DNA of 6,079 nucleotides, taken from Acidimicrobiales bacterium (GTDB lineage: Bacteria > Actinomycetota > Acidimicrobiia > Acidimicrobiales > Poriferisodaliceae). The notes under the pieces were generated by a model. The model saw nothing but the letters and a program-made list of their open reading frames with translations, was not told the origin of the DNA and did not search any database. The stretch covers positions 1 to 6,079 of the forward strand of contig JAHDHM010000229.1 in NCBI GenBank assembly GCA_020631315.1, in the 5' to 3' direction. Below, in pieces: positions 1-5,387 of the stretch. The first letter of the stretch is position 1. Each line of letters starts with the position of its first letter. The position numbers and the translations under genes are program-made.

Positions 1-2
1 CG

Positions 3-809
3 CCCTTCGCCCGCTTCGAACTCGGCCGCACCAACCTCTCACCCGAGCAACTCCGTCAGGCCGAGGATCTCGCCTCGGTGTCGCTCGGCCTCGCCCTCGC
101 TGGCCGCCCGGTCGAGAAGGGCGCCCGTCGACTCACCCTCATCCCGCCGGAAGTCAACGAGGCCAGGGCACAGCGTCGCAACTCCGTGCTCGTCGGCGCC
201 GGCGTCTGTGTGCTCGCCGCAGGTCTCCTGTGGCTCGGCCAGGACCGCCAAGCCAAGGCTGACGCCGCCGAGGAGCGGGCGACCGCCGAGGCCAATCGTG
301 TCGCCGAGCTCGAGCAGGCAGTCGCCGACCTCCAGCCCGTCGCCGACTTCGAGGCGCTGGTCGACTCCCGACAGGTGCTCGTCGAACAGGCCCTGTCACG
401 AGACGTCAGCTGGACGAAGCTCATCCAGGAAGTCGCGACGGTCATGCCGGAGGACGTCTGGATCGACACCTTCGTCGGTTCGTCGCCGTCGGCACTCGAA
501 GCCGGCAGCTTCACGATCACCGGTTCCGGCACCGACCACACGTCTTCGGCCCGCTGGCTGCTGCGTCTCGACGCACTCGAGTCGATCACCGGCTTGTGGG
601 TGCCGAGCTCGGTGCGAAAGCCCGACGGTGACTTCGGTGACCTGAGCGAGGTCAACTTCGCTTCCTCGGGCTTCTTGACCGAGCGGGCGATGTCCAGCCG
701 CCTCGAGCGTTATCTCATCGACGGCACGGACGACGTGACCATCGACGTCGACGAGGCGTCACTGCTCAACACGCCCGCTGCAGCCACCGACGGTTCGGAG
801 GAAGGCTGA
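3..809 (+). CDS. PilM-PilN fusion protein, type IV pilus inner-membrane platform (5'-partial)
   Basis: The reading frame is open from base 3, so the gene begins left of the window; 268 residues are visible. Residues 1-33 look like the end of a PilM actin-like fold, closing with the SLGLALAG strand typical of PilM C-termini. After a short linker (about 34-42) comes the usual PilN opening, RLTLIPPE (43-50). Next are a basic patch, one membrane span (about 61-79), a coiled-coil-like stretch (about 83-130) and the PilN domain around SWTKLIQEV and VMPEDVWIDTF (136-157). An acidic tail ends the protein. PilM normally binds the cytoplasmic N-terminus of PilN, and PilN pairs with PilO outside the membrane to form the platform aligning the pilus motor. 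A GTG at 78 could be taken as a separate pilN start, but it lies inside the PilM strand, no stop precedes it, and no ATG, GTG or TTG lies between it and the PilN motif. A fusion is the simplest reading. The PilN assignment is firm; the fusion is likely. Confidence 0.85.
   Translation, partial: PFARFELGRTNLSPEQLRQAEDLASVSLGLALAGRPVEKGARRLTLIPPEVNEARAQRRNSVLVGAGVCVLAAGLLWLGQDRQAKADAAEERATAEANRVAELEQAVADLQPVADFEALVDSRQVLVEQALSRDVSWTKLIQEVATVMPEDVWIDTFVGSSPSALEAGSFTITGSGTDHTSSARWLLRLDALESITGLWVPSSVRKPDGDFGDLSEVNFASSGFLTERAMSSRLERYLIDGTDDVTIDVDEASLLNTPAAATDGSEEG
797..805 (+). promoter_or_regulatory. Strong ribosome binding site of pilO
   Basis: GGAGGAAGG lies inside the last codons of the preceding pilMN gene. 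Its GGAGG core ends 7 bases before the pilO ATG at 809. The pilMN stop and the pilO start share a base (TGATG), which implies translational coupling and fixes the pilO start. Confidence 0.7.
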
Positions 810-1396
810 TGAATCGCAAGCTCATCCTGATCGCCGTCGGCGTCAGCTTCGTCATGTTGCTGGGCTGGTGGTTCCTCATGTGGAGCCCGGCCGGCTCGGA
901 CATCGAGGCGGCGGAGCGTCGACTGCGCAACGCCCAGAGTCAGGCCCAGGAACTGACGGTGCAGCTGCAGCGTCTCGAGGCGACCGAAGCCCGCATGCCG
1001 GAGCTGCAGAGCCGCTTCCTCACCCTGACCGAGGCCGTGCCTGCCGATCCCGGCATGTCCGACTTCATCCTGTCGGTGACGGACTCGGCGACCGCCAGTG
1101 GTCTCGACTTCCTCACCCACAGCGCCAGCCCGCCTCGCCCGGCTGACGACGGTGTCCAGATGGAGGTCGTCGACCTCCAGATGACCGCCTCGGGTGGCTA
1201 CTTCCAGATGCTCGACTTCATCAACCGTCTGCACGGTGTCGAGCGGGTCTTCGTGATCGACAACCTCACGGTCGCCGCCGAAGCCTCCTCCGAGGAGGAC
1301 CTCCTCGCCGGGCCGCCCGATCTCAACGTGACGATCGCCGGCCGCCTCTTCCTGTCAGATCTCGGCGCCGTCGCCGGCGCTGCCGAGGGAGCCTGA
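809..1396 (+). CDS. pilO: PilO-like type IV pilus assembly protein
   Basis: This 195-residue protein has the PilO/GspM layout: a very short cytoplasmic end, one membrane span (about 5-25), a coiled coil (about 30-75), then a small ferredoxin-like domain outside the membrane. Family-like stretches are AVPADPGMSDFIL (76-88), where PilO proteins begin their folded domain, and GGYFQMLDFINRLHGVER (129-146), matching the PilO pattern G-Y-x(3)-hydrophobic-x-F-hydrophobic. The length is close to the usual 190-210 residues. PilO forms heterodimers with PilN and steadies the inner-membrane ring around the pilus motor. The start is well supported by the SD and by the TGATG overlap with pilMN. The tail after about 182 is Ala/Gly-rich and probably disordered. 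Direct adjacency to the PilN domain makes the assignment safe despite low sequence conservation in this family. Confidence 0.85.
   Translation: MNRKLILIAVGVSFVMLLGWWFLMWSPAGSDIEAAERRLRNAQSQAQELTVQLQRLEATEARMPELQSRFLTLTEAVPADPGMSDFILSVTDSATASGLDFLTHSASPPRPADDGVQMEVVDLQMTASGGYFQMLDFINRLHGVERVFVIDNLTVAAEASSEEDLLAGPPDLNVTIAGRLFLSDLGAVAGAAEGA
1385..1391 (+). promoter_or_regulatory. Ribosome binding site of the PilP-like gene
   Basis: GAGGGAG within the last pilO codons lies 6 bases before the ATG at 1398. The pilO stop and this ATG are separated by a single base, so the two genes are almost certainly translated from one message. Confidence 0.6.
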
Positions 1397-1397
1397 G

Positions 1398-2072
1398 ATG
1401 CAGCCTGATCCGATGATCCCCGACGACCGCCCCGACCGTCTCCGGTCGGCGATGCGACTCGCCGCAGGTCTCGCCGTCCTCACGTTCTTCGCCCTCGCCG
1501 CCACGCCGATGCTGCTCGCACCCGGCAACGGCCCGCAGGTCGCCACACCCTCGTCGACCCCGTCGGTCGTCGTGGCCACGGCCTCGGCCACCGGCTCGGC
1601 GACCGCCAGCCAGGTCGCCGCAGCCCAGGTGATCGAGACCTTCGAGGTCTTCGGCGGCAAGAACCCCTTCGAACGTCCCGCCATCGTCGGGGCTCCTCGA
1701 GTCGACACGACACCGACCACCACGACCCCGGTCGACGGTGGCACGGGAACCGGCACCGATGGCGGTACCGACACCGGCACGGACGGTGGCACCACGACCG
1801 ACGGCCAGACCGGCACGACGACGTCCACGACCACACCCGTCGAGACCGATCCGGTCCGAGACGAGTCGGTGTCGCTCATCGAGGTGTTCGACGACAACGG
1901 CGTCGAGACCGCAACGGTCCGAGTCGGCTCCACCGCCTACCGAGTCCAGGAGGACCAGGTGTTCGCCGGTTCGTACCGAGTGGTGTCGCTCGACCTCGAC
2001 AGCGGCTGCGGCACGTTCCTCTACGGCGACTCCCGCTTCGACCTCTGCGAAGGTCAAGAGATCCTGAAGTGA
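1398..2072 (+). CDS. PilP/GspC-like membrane-anchored pilus accessory protein
   Basis: This 224-residue protein is recognised by position and layout rather than by strong motifs. A charged N-terminus (1-20) is followed by one membrane span (about 21-41), an Ala/Ser/Thr stretch, the short motif FGGKNPFERP (85-94), a Thr/Gly/Asp linker (about 103-147) and a compact C-terminal domain (about 157-223) that looks all-beta. The NPF-type motif before a flexible region, and the final segment with VGSTAYRVQEDQVFAGSYRV (176-195), recall PilP and the GspC homology region, which connect the PilN/PilO platform to other parts of the machine. Cys204 and Cys217 are the only cysteines and could form a disulfide outside the cell. 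The gene starts one base after pilO stops, so it belongs to the same operon. In diderms PilP contacts the PilQ secretin; a monoderm would lack that partner, so the role here is open. It could instead be a lineage-specific pilus protein. Confidence 0.6.
   Translation: MQPDPMIPDDRPDRLRSAMRLAAGLAVLTFFALAATPMLLAPGNGPQVATPSSTPSVVVATASATGSATASQVAAAQVIETFEVFGGKNPFERPAIVGAPRVDTTPTTTTPVDGGTGTGTDGGTDTGTDGGTTTDGQTGTTTSTTTPVETDPVRDESVSLIEVFDDNGVETATVRVGSTAYRVQEDQVFAGSYRVVSLDLDSGCGTFLYGDSRFDLCEGQEILK
1737..1839 (+). repeat. Low-complexity Thr/Gly/Asp linker-coding tract
   Basis: Degenerate repeats built from GGC ACC GAC and ACG ACC units encode GTGTGTDGGTDTGTDGG followed by runs of Thr (residues 114-147 of the PilP-like protein). 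The units are imperfect at the DNA level, so this is protein-level low complexity rather than a clean microsatellite. It probably forms an extended spacer outside the membrane. Confidence 0.6.
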
Positions 2073-2077
2073 TCCGA

Positions 2078-2099
2078 CCCGGCGGTTCGTCCCGCCGGG
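2078..2099 (+). terminator. GC-rich hairpin after the pilus operon, possible terminator
   Basis: CCCGGCGG (2078-2085) and CCGCCGGG (2092-2099) form a perfect 8-bp stem with a 6-base TTCGTC loop. It begins 5 bases after the stop codon of the PilP-like gene and precedes the predicted aroB promoter. No T-run follows, so it is not a classic intrinsic terminator; in high-GC bacteria such U-less hairpins are common at gene ends and may act in termination or 3'-end stability. Confidence 0.5.
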
Positions 2100-2117
2100 C
2101 CACGCATCGAGAACTGG

Positions 2118-2146
2118 CTGACCGGTGAGGCGACCACTCCTAGTCT
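2118..2146 (+). promoter_or_regulatory. Predicted housekeeping-sigma promoter of aroB
   Basis: CTGACC (2118-2123), close to the -35 consensus TTGACN, is followed after exactly 17 bases by TAGTCT (2141-2146), which fits the actinobacterial -10 pattern TANNNT. The expected start of transcription, 6-7 bases past the -10, falls on or next to G2153, the first base of the aroB GTG codon. This is the only gene-free stretch large enough for a promoter in the window (2073-2152), and it lies just after the hairpin that closes the pilus operon. The match is by eye; no transcript data are available. Confidence 0.5.
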
Positions 2147-2152
2147 GGAGGC

Positions 2153-3160
2153 GTGTCGCTGATCGAAGTCACCGTTCCGCTCGCCGACCGCTCCTATCCG
2201 ACCTTCGTCGGAGACGGAGCGGTCGAGGCGTTGTCGGCCCTGGTTCCCGACGATGCCCGTCGCGCTGCCATCGTCACCCAACCCGGTATCGACGTCGTCG
2301 TCGATCCGGGGATCGAGCACCGGGTGTTCGAGATCGCTCCTGGTGAGGCGGCCAAGACGCTCTCGACCGTGGGTGACCTGTGCAGCCGGTTCGCGCAGTG
2401 GGGGATGACCCGGCGCGACGTGGTGATCGGTGTCGGCGGGGGTGTGGTGACCGACGTCGCCGGCTTCACGGCAGCGAGCTATCACCGAGGTGTCCGAGTT
2501 CTCCACGTCGCGACGACGCTGCTCGGCCAGATCGACGCCGCCATCGGCGGCAAGACCGGTGTCAACCTGCCCGAAGGCAAGAACCTCGTCGGTGCGTTCT
2601 GGCAGCCGCACGGCGTCATCTGCGACACGGCCACGCTGTCCACGCTGCCGCCTCGCGAGTACCGGTCCGGACTCGGTGAGATGGCGAAGTACCACTTCCT
2701 CGGCGGCGACGACATGGCCGGCGCCTCGCTGCCGGAGAAGGTCGCTCGGTGTGTCGAGATCAAGGCCGAGGTCGTCGCGTCGGACGAACGTGAGGGCGGA
2801 CGCCGGGCCATCCTGAACTACGGCCACACGCTGGCGCACGCCCTCGAGATCGCCGGGTCGTTCGATCTGCGTCACGGCGAGGCGGTGGCGATCGGTATCG
2901 ACTACGCCGCTCAGCTCGGCCGTGTGTTGGGCCGTATCGACGACGCCCGCGTGGCCGAGCATCACGACGTGCTCGCCGAATACGACCTGCGTCATGCACT
3001 TCCGGCGGGCTCCGATCGCGACGAGCTGATCGAACTCATGGGGCGGGACAAGAAGGCACTCGACGGCGTCACCTTCGTGTTGGACGGCCCGAACGGTGTC
3101 GAGTCCGTCGCGGGAGTCGACCGCGAGGCGATGCTCGCCGCGTTCGACGCCATGAGCTGA
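2153..3160 (+). CDS. aroB: 3-dehydroquinate synthase
   Basis: The enzyme converts DAHP to 3-dehydroquinate, the second step of the shikimate pathway, using NAD+ and a divalent metal (usually Zn2+) in the cytoplasm. The 335 residues are slightly shorter than the usual 340-370 but complete. NAD-binding and substrate motifs are in order: GVGGGVVTDVAGF (93-105), TTLLGQIDAAIGGKTGVN (121-138) and GKNLVGAFWQP (142-152). The metal ligands expected for the family are present: Glu176 in GLGEMAKY, His225 in LNYGHTLAHA and His241 in RHGEAVAIG; the 16-residue spacing of the two histidines matches known enzymes. The GTG start gives MSLIEVTVPLADRSYP, aligning with family N-termini. A GGAGG lies only one base before this GTG, too near for normal SD use, which fits a leaderless message. 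aroK and aroC, often beside aroB, are not in the window. Identification is secure. Confidence 0.97.
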   Translation: MSLIEVTVPLADRSYPTFVGDGAVEALSALVPDDARRAAIVTQPGIDVVVDPGIEHRVFEIAPGEAAKTLSTVGDLCSRFAQWGMTRRDVVIGVGGGVVTDVAGFTAASYHRGVRVLHVATTLLGQIDAAIGGKTGVNLPEGKNLVGAFWQPHGVICDTATLSTLPPREYRSGLGEMAKYHFLGGDDMAGASLPEKVARCVEIKAEVVASDEREGGRRAILNYGHTLAHALEIAGSFDLRHGEAVAIGIDYAAQLGRVLGRIDDARVAEHHDVLAEYDLRHALPAGSDRDELIELMGRDKKALDGVTFVLDGPNGVESVAGVDREAMLAAFDAMS

Positions 3161-3171
3161 GCGAGGTGTCC

Positions 3172-3648
3172 GTGTCGCTCGACCTCTCGACGCTGCAACC
3201 ACATCCGTTCGCGGCGCGGCGAGCCGCAGCTTCCGAGGCCATCGCGGCGAGCGGCACACCCGGCGTGCTGCTCGTCGAGCATCCTGCGAACGTCCGCTAC
3301 CTCTCCGGGTTCACCGGGTCTGCCGGCGTGTTGCTCGTCAGTGCCGATGGCGCCGTCGAGCTGATCACCGACGAGCGGTATCGGGAACGCGCCGCTGAGG
3401 AGTGCGGCGACCTTCTGGTCGTCGTCGACGACCGTGCCGGTCAGCGAGAACAGATCATCGAGCGTGCGGTGGCTGGTGGTGGGCTCGCGCTCGAGGCCGA
3501 TCACGTCACGTGGGCACGTCAACGCGAGTGGAGCGACGCGCTGGGGTCTCACGACGTGCCGGTGTCACCGACGCAGCGGGTCGTCGAGACGTTGCGCATG
3601 GTCAAGGACGACGCCGAGATCGACCGCATAGGCGGCCGCGATCGCTGA
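3172..3648 (+). CDS. Creatinase-like N-terminal half of the split peptidase
   Basis: This is the frame that would be translated if the frameshift is real; it stops at TGA 3646-3648. It carries the M24B N-terminal domain, with HPANVRYLSGFTGSAGVLLV and TDERYRERAAEE as recognisable motifs, and ends with LRMVKDDAEIDRI, the family's connection into the catalytic domain. The last residues, GGRDR, are out-of-frame read-through. It holds no metal ligands, so alone it could not be an active peptidase. This domain normally shapes the substrate pocket and helps dimer formation. Confidence 0.5.
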   Translation: MSLDLSTLQPHPFAARRAAASEAIAASGTPGVLLVEHPANVRYLSGFTGSAGVLLVSADGAVELITDERYRERAAEECGDLLVVVDDRAGQREQIIERAVAGGGLALEADHVTWARQREWSDALGSHDVPVSPTQRVVETLRMVKDDAEIDRIGGRDR

Positions 3649-3727
3649 CCGCTGCCTGGGTGATGCGCTGCCGCTGCTGACCTCGGGGGCCACCGAGCTC
3701 GAGGTCCGCCGTCGAATCGAACAGCAG

Positions 3728-4276
3728 ATGGTCGAGATGGGAGCTGACGGGCCCGGCTACGACACGATCGTCGCCTCGGGACCGAACTCGAGCCGGCCAC
3801 ACCACGCCGCCGGGGGCCGACGCATCGAGCGGGGCGATCTCGTGATCATCGACGTCGGCGCGGCCGTCGACGGCTACCGGTCGGACATGACCAGGACCTT
3901 CGTGATCGGTGAACCCGATGCCGAGCAGGCCGAGATGTCACGCCTCACCACCGAGGCCCAGGCCGTCGGCGTCGCTGCGGTGCGGGCGACCGTGACCGGT
4001 GATGAGGTGGATGCCGCGGCGCGCGAGGTGATCGCCGCCGCCGGGCGAGCTGACCAGTTCGTGCACGGTGTCGGGCACGGGTTGGGTCTCGAGATCCACG
4101 AGGTGCCGTTCCTGCTGGGTTCGAAGGTGGCACTGCGTGCAGGGCAGGTCGTCACGGTGGAACCCGGCGTGTACCGTCCTGGGTTCGGCGGCGTCCGGGT
4201 GGAAGACACGGTCGTCGTCACAGCGGATGGGTGCCGGACACTGACGCACCATCCCAAGGACTTCATCCTCGACTGA
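3728..4276 (+). CDS. Catalytic M24 half of the split peptidase
   Basis: Family sequence in this frame begins at 3632, directly after an in-frame TAG at 3629-3631; the first ATG is at 3728. Counting from that ATG (182 residues), all five M24 metal ligands are present: Asp42 in IIDVGAAVDG, Asp53 in YRSDMTRTF, His117 in HGVGHGLGLEIHE, Glu145 in TVEPGVY and Glu159 in VRVEDTVVV. His25 in SSRPHH and His124 also match conserved active-site positions. The dinuclear metal centre is therefore intact. No good ribosome binding site precedes the ATG, so separate translation is doubtful; it is best seen as the second half of the pepQ-type gene. Confidence 0.5.
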   Translation: MVEMGADGPGYDTIVASGPNSSRPHHAAGGRRIERGDLVIIDVGAAVDGYRSDMTRTFVIGEPDAEQAEMSRLTTEAQAVGVAAVRATVTGDEVDAAAREVIAAAGRADQFVHGVGHGLGLEIHEVPFLLGSKVALRAGQVVTVEPGVYRPGFGGVRVEDTVVVTADGCRTLTHHPKDFILD

Positions 4277-4293
4277 CGCGGCCGCGGGGTCGC

Positions 4294-4298
4294 AGGAG
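4294..4298 (+). promoter_or_regulatory. Ribosome binding site of efp
   Basis: AGGAG lies 4 bases before the ATG at 4303, in the 26-base gap after the peptidase stop. An open frame extends upstream of this ATG to 4231, but the SD and the family N-terminus (MAQISTADFRTGM) both select 4303. Confidence 0.6.
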
Positions 4299-4302
4299 CG
4301 CC

Positions 4303-4869
4303 ATGGCCCAGATCTCGACTGCAGACTTCCGCACCGGCATGACCATCGACATCTCGGAAGGTCTGTTCCAGATCTCGGACTTCCAGCACGTGAAGCCTGG
4401 CAAGGGCGGTGCGTTCGTGCGCACGACGTTGAAGAACGTGCGCACCGGCGCCGTGCTCGACAAGACGTTCCGTGCGGGCGAGAAGATGGAGCGGGCGATC
4501 GTCGAGAAGACCGAGATGCAGTACCTCTACAACGACGGTACGAACTTCGTCTTCATGAACACCGACACGTACGAGCAGCTGGAGATCGCTCCCGAGACGC
4601 TCGGCGGCACGGTCGACTACCTGATCGAGACCAACAGTGCGCACATCTTGTTCTACGGCGACGAGATCATCGGGGTGGATCTGCCGGCGTCGGTCGTGAT
4701 GGAGATCACCGAGACCGAGCCGGGCATCCAGGGCGACCGCGTGTCGGGTGCCCGCAAGCCGGCGACGGTGCAGACCGGCCTGGTCGTGCAGGTGCCGCTC
4801 TTCGTCGAGCAGGGCGAGAAGATCAAGGTCGACACCCGCTCCGGTGACTACCTCGAACGCGCCAACTGA
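4303..4869 (+). CDS. efp: Translation elongation factor P
   Basis: EF-P binds ribosomes stalled on consecutive prolines, between the P and E sites, and promotes peptide bond formation. The 188-residue product has the expected three-domain length: a KOW-like domain I (about 1-65), the central OB domain (about 66-128) and the C-terminal OB domain (about 129-188). Family signatures include DFQHVKPGKGGAFVR (26-40) and the C-terminal GLVVQVPLFVEQGEKIKVDTRSGDY (about 159-183). Lys34 is at the tip of the loop that reaches the peptidyl transferase centre. The loop reads PGKGG, not the PGKGP described for an actinobacterial subgroup that works without modification, and no modification enzyme gene is in the window. 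It sits 26 bases after pepQ and 2 bases before nusB, consistent with one transcript. Identification is secure. Confidence 0.97.
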   Translation: MAQISTADFRTGMTIDISEGLFQISDFQHVKPGKGGAFVRTTLKNVRTGAVLDKTFRAGEKMERAIVEKTEMQYLYNDGTNFVFMNTDTYEQLEIAPETLGGTVDYLIETNSAHILFYGDEIIGVDLPASVVMEITETEPGIQGDRVSGARKPATVQTGLVVQVPLFVEQGEKIKVDTRSGDYLERAN

Positions 4870-4871
4870 GC

Positions 4872-5387
4872 ATGGACGGCGAGTCGATGGCGGCTGACGA
4901 CGCAGCCGCCGAGGGCCCCGAGGTCGAATCGGCCGAGGAGGCGCTTGCAGCCCACGAGACGATCTGGCCGGACGATCCGTTCGCTCCGGTCGACCTCCCG
5001 ACGCAACGCCGGGAGGCCCGGACCCGTGCGGTCACGCTGCTGTACGAGGCGGAGATGAAAGGCCAGTCGGCGGCGATGGTGCTCGACGAGCTGACGCTCG
5101 CGCCCGAGCCGATGGCGACCGAGCTCGTCGTCGGGGTCGACGATCATCAGCCCGAGCTCGACGAGCAGATCTCTGCAGCGCTTGACGCGAAGTGGTCACT
5201 GGCTCGCCTGTCGGTGATCGACCGCATCGTCCTGCGGGTTGCGACCTACGAGCTCGTGCACCGCGAGCAGGTGCCGACGGGCGCCGCCATCAACGAGGCG
5301 GTCGAGATCGCACGTCAGTTCTCCGGGCCGGAGGCGGGCCGTTTCGTGAACGGCGTCCTGTCCGGGGTGGCGCGAGCAGTTCGATGA
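4872..5387 (+). CDS. nusB: Transcription antitermination factor NusB
   Basis: NusB pairs with NusE (ribosomal protein S10) on boxA RNA and prevents early termination in rRNA operons. The 171 residues are longer than the usual 130-150 because of an acidic N-terminal extension of about 45 residues; the all-helical core starts near RREARTRAVTLLYEAEM (46-62). Core motifs are RLSVIDRIVLRVATYEL (112-128), INEAVEIARQFSGPEAG (140-156) and the closing FVNGVLSGVAR (158-168). The start is uncertain: ATG 4872 follows the efp stop by 2 bases but lacks a clear SD, and ATG 4887 (with GGCGAG a few bases upstream) would give a product five residues shorter. Both keep the acidic extension. The stop overlaps the next gene's start (ATGA), so the two are probably co-translated. 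Identification is secure, the exact N-terminus less so. Confidence 0.93.
   Translation: MDGESMAADDAAAEGPEVESAEEALAAHETIWPDDPFAPVDLPTQRREARTRAVTLLYEAEMKGQSAAMVLDELTLAPEPMATELVVGVDDHQPELDEQISAALDAKWSLARLSVIDRIVLRVATYELVHREQVPTGAAINEAVEIARQFSGPEAGRFVNGVLSGVARAVR

Larger units (their letters stand above)
3166..4276 (+). pseudogene. pepQ: Xaa-Pro peptidase (M24 family), split by a frameshift
   Basis: Two consecutive reading frames together encode one M24 peptidase of the Xaa-Pro aminopeptidase/dipeptidase type, which cuts peptides next to proline. The N-terminal creatinase-like domain lies in one frame to the stop at 3646-3648; the catalytic pita-bread domain continues in the +1 frame from 3632. 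The break is after codon ATA at 3628, where one base (G3631) separates IDRI from AAAIADRCLGD. From family memory the joint appears about two residues short, so a net loss of 5 bases (or a gain of 1 or loss of 2) would explain it. Both halves keep their conserved motifs, so the lesion is recent or is a sequence error. GTG at 3172 may be the better start than 3166, because GAGG at 3163-3166 then sits 5 bases upstream. The gene lies between aroB and efp, its usual place. Confidence 0.75.

Noticed and set aside
78..809. A separate pilN gene starting at GTG 78
   Set aside because: The frame is open upstream to the window edge and encodes PilM-like sequence; the GTG falls within the PilM C-terminal strand and no PilM stop codon exists.
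1323..2057. Long open frames on the minus strand opposite the PilP-like gene and elsewhere
   Set aside because: They are rich in Arg, Gly and Val with no family motifs, as expected for shadows in high-GC DNA with strong codon bias.
2054..3259. 401-codon minus-strand frame opposite aroB
   Set aside because: It lies over a fully convincing aroB, has no recognisable domain and mirrors aroB codon usage.
3625..3650. Programmed +1 frameshift in the peptidase, including a prfB-like CGC TGA C site at 3643-3649
   Set aside because: There is no upstream SD-like stimulator at the right distance, and shifting at the TGA would replace the conserved AAAIAD helix by unrelated residues. M24 peptidases are not known to use frameshifting.
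4278..4285. Second GCGGCCGC palindrome, between the peptidase and efp, as a possible repeat pair with 3632-3639
   Set aside because: Eight-base GC palindromes are expected by chance in this composition, and the flanks share no further similarity.
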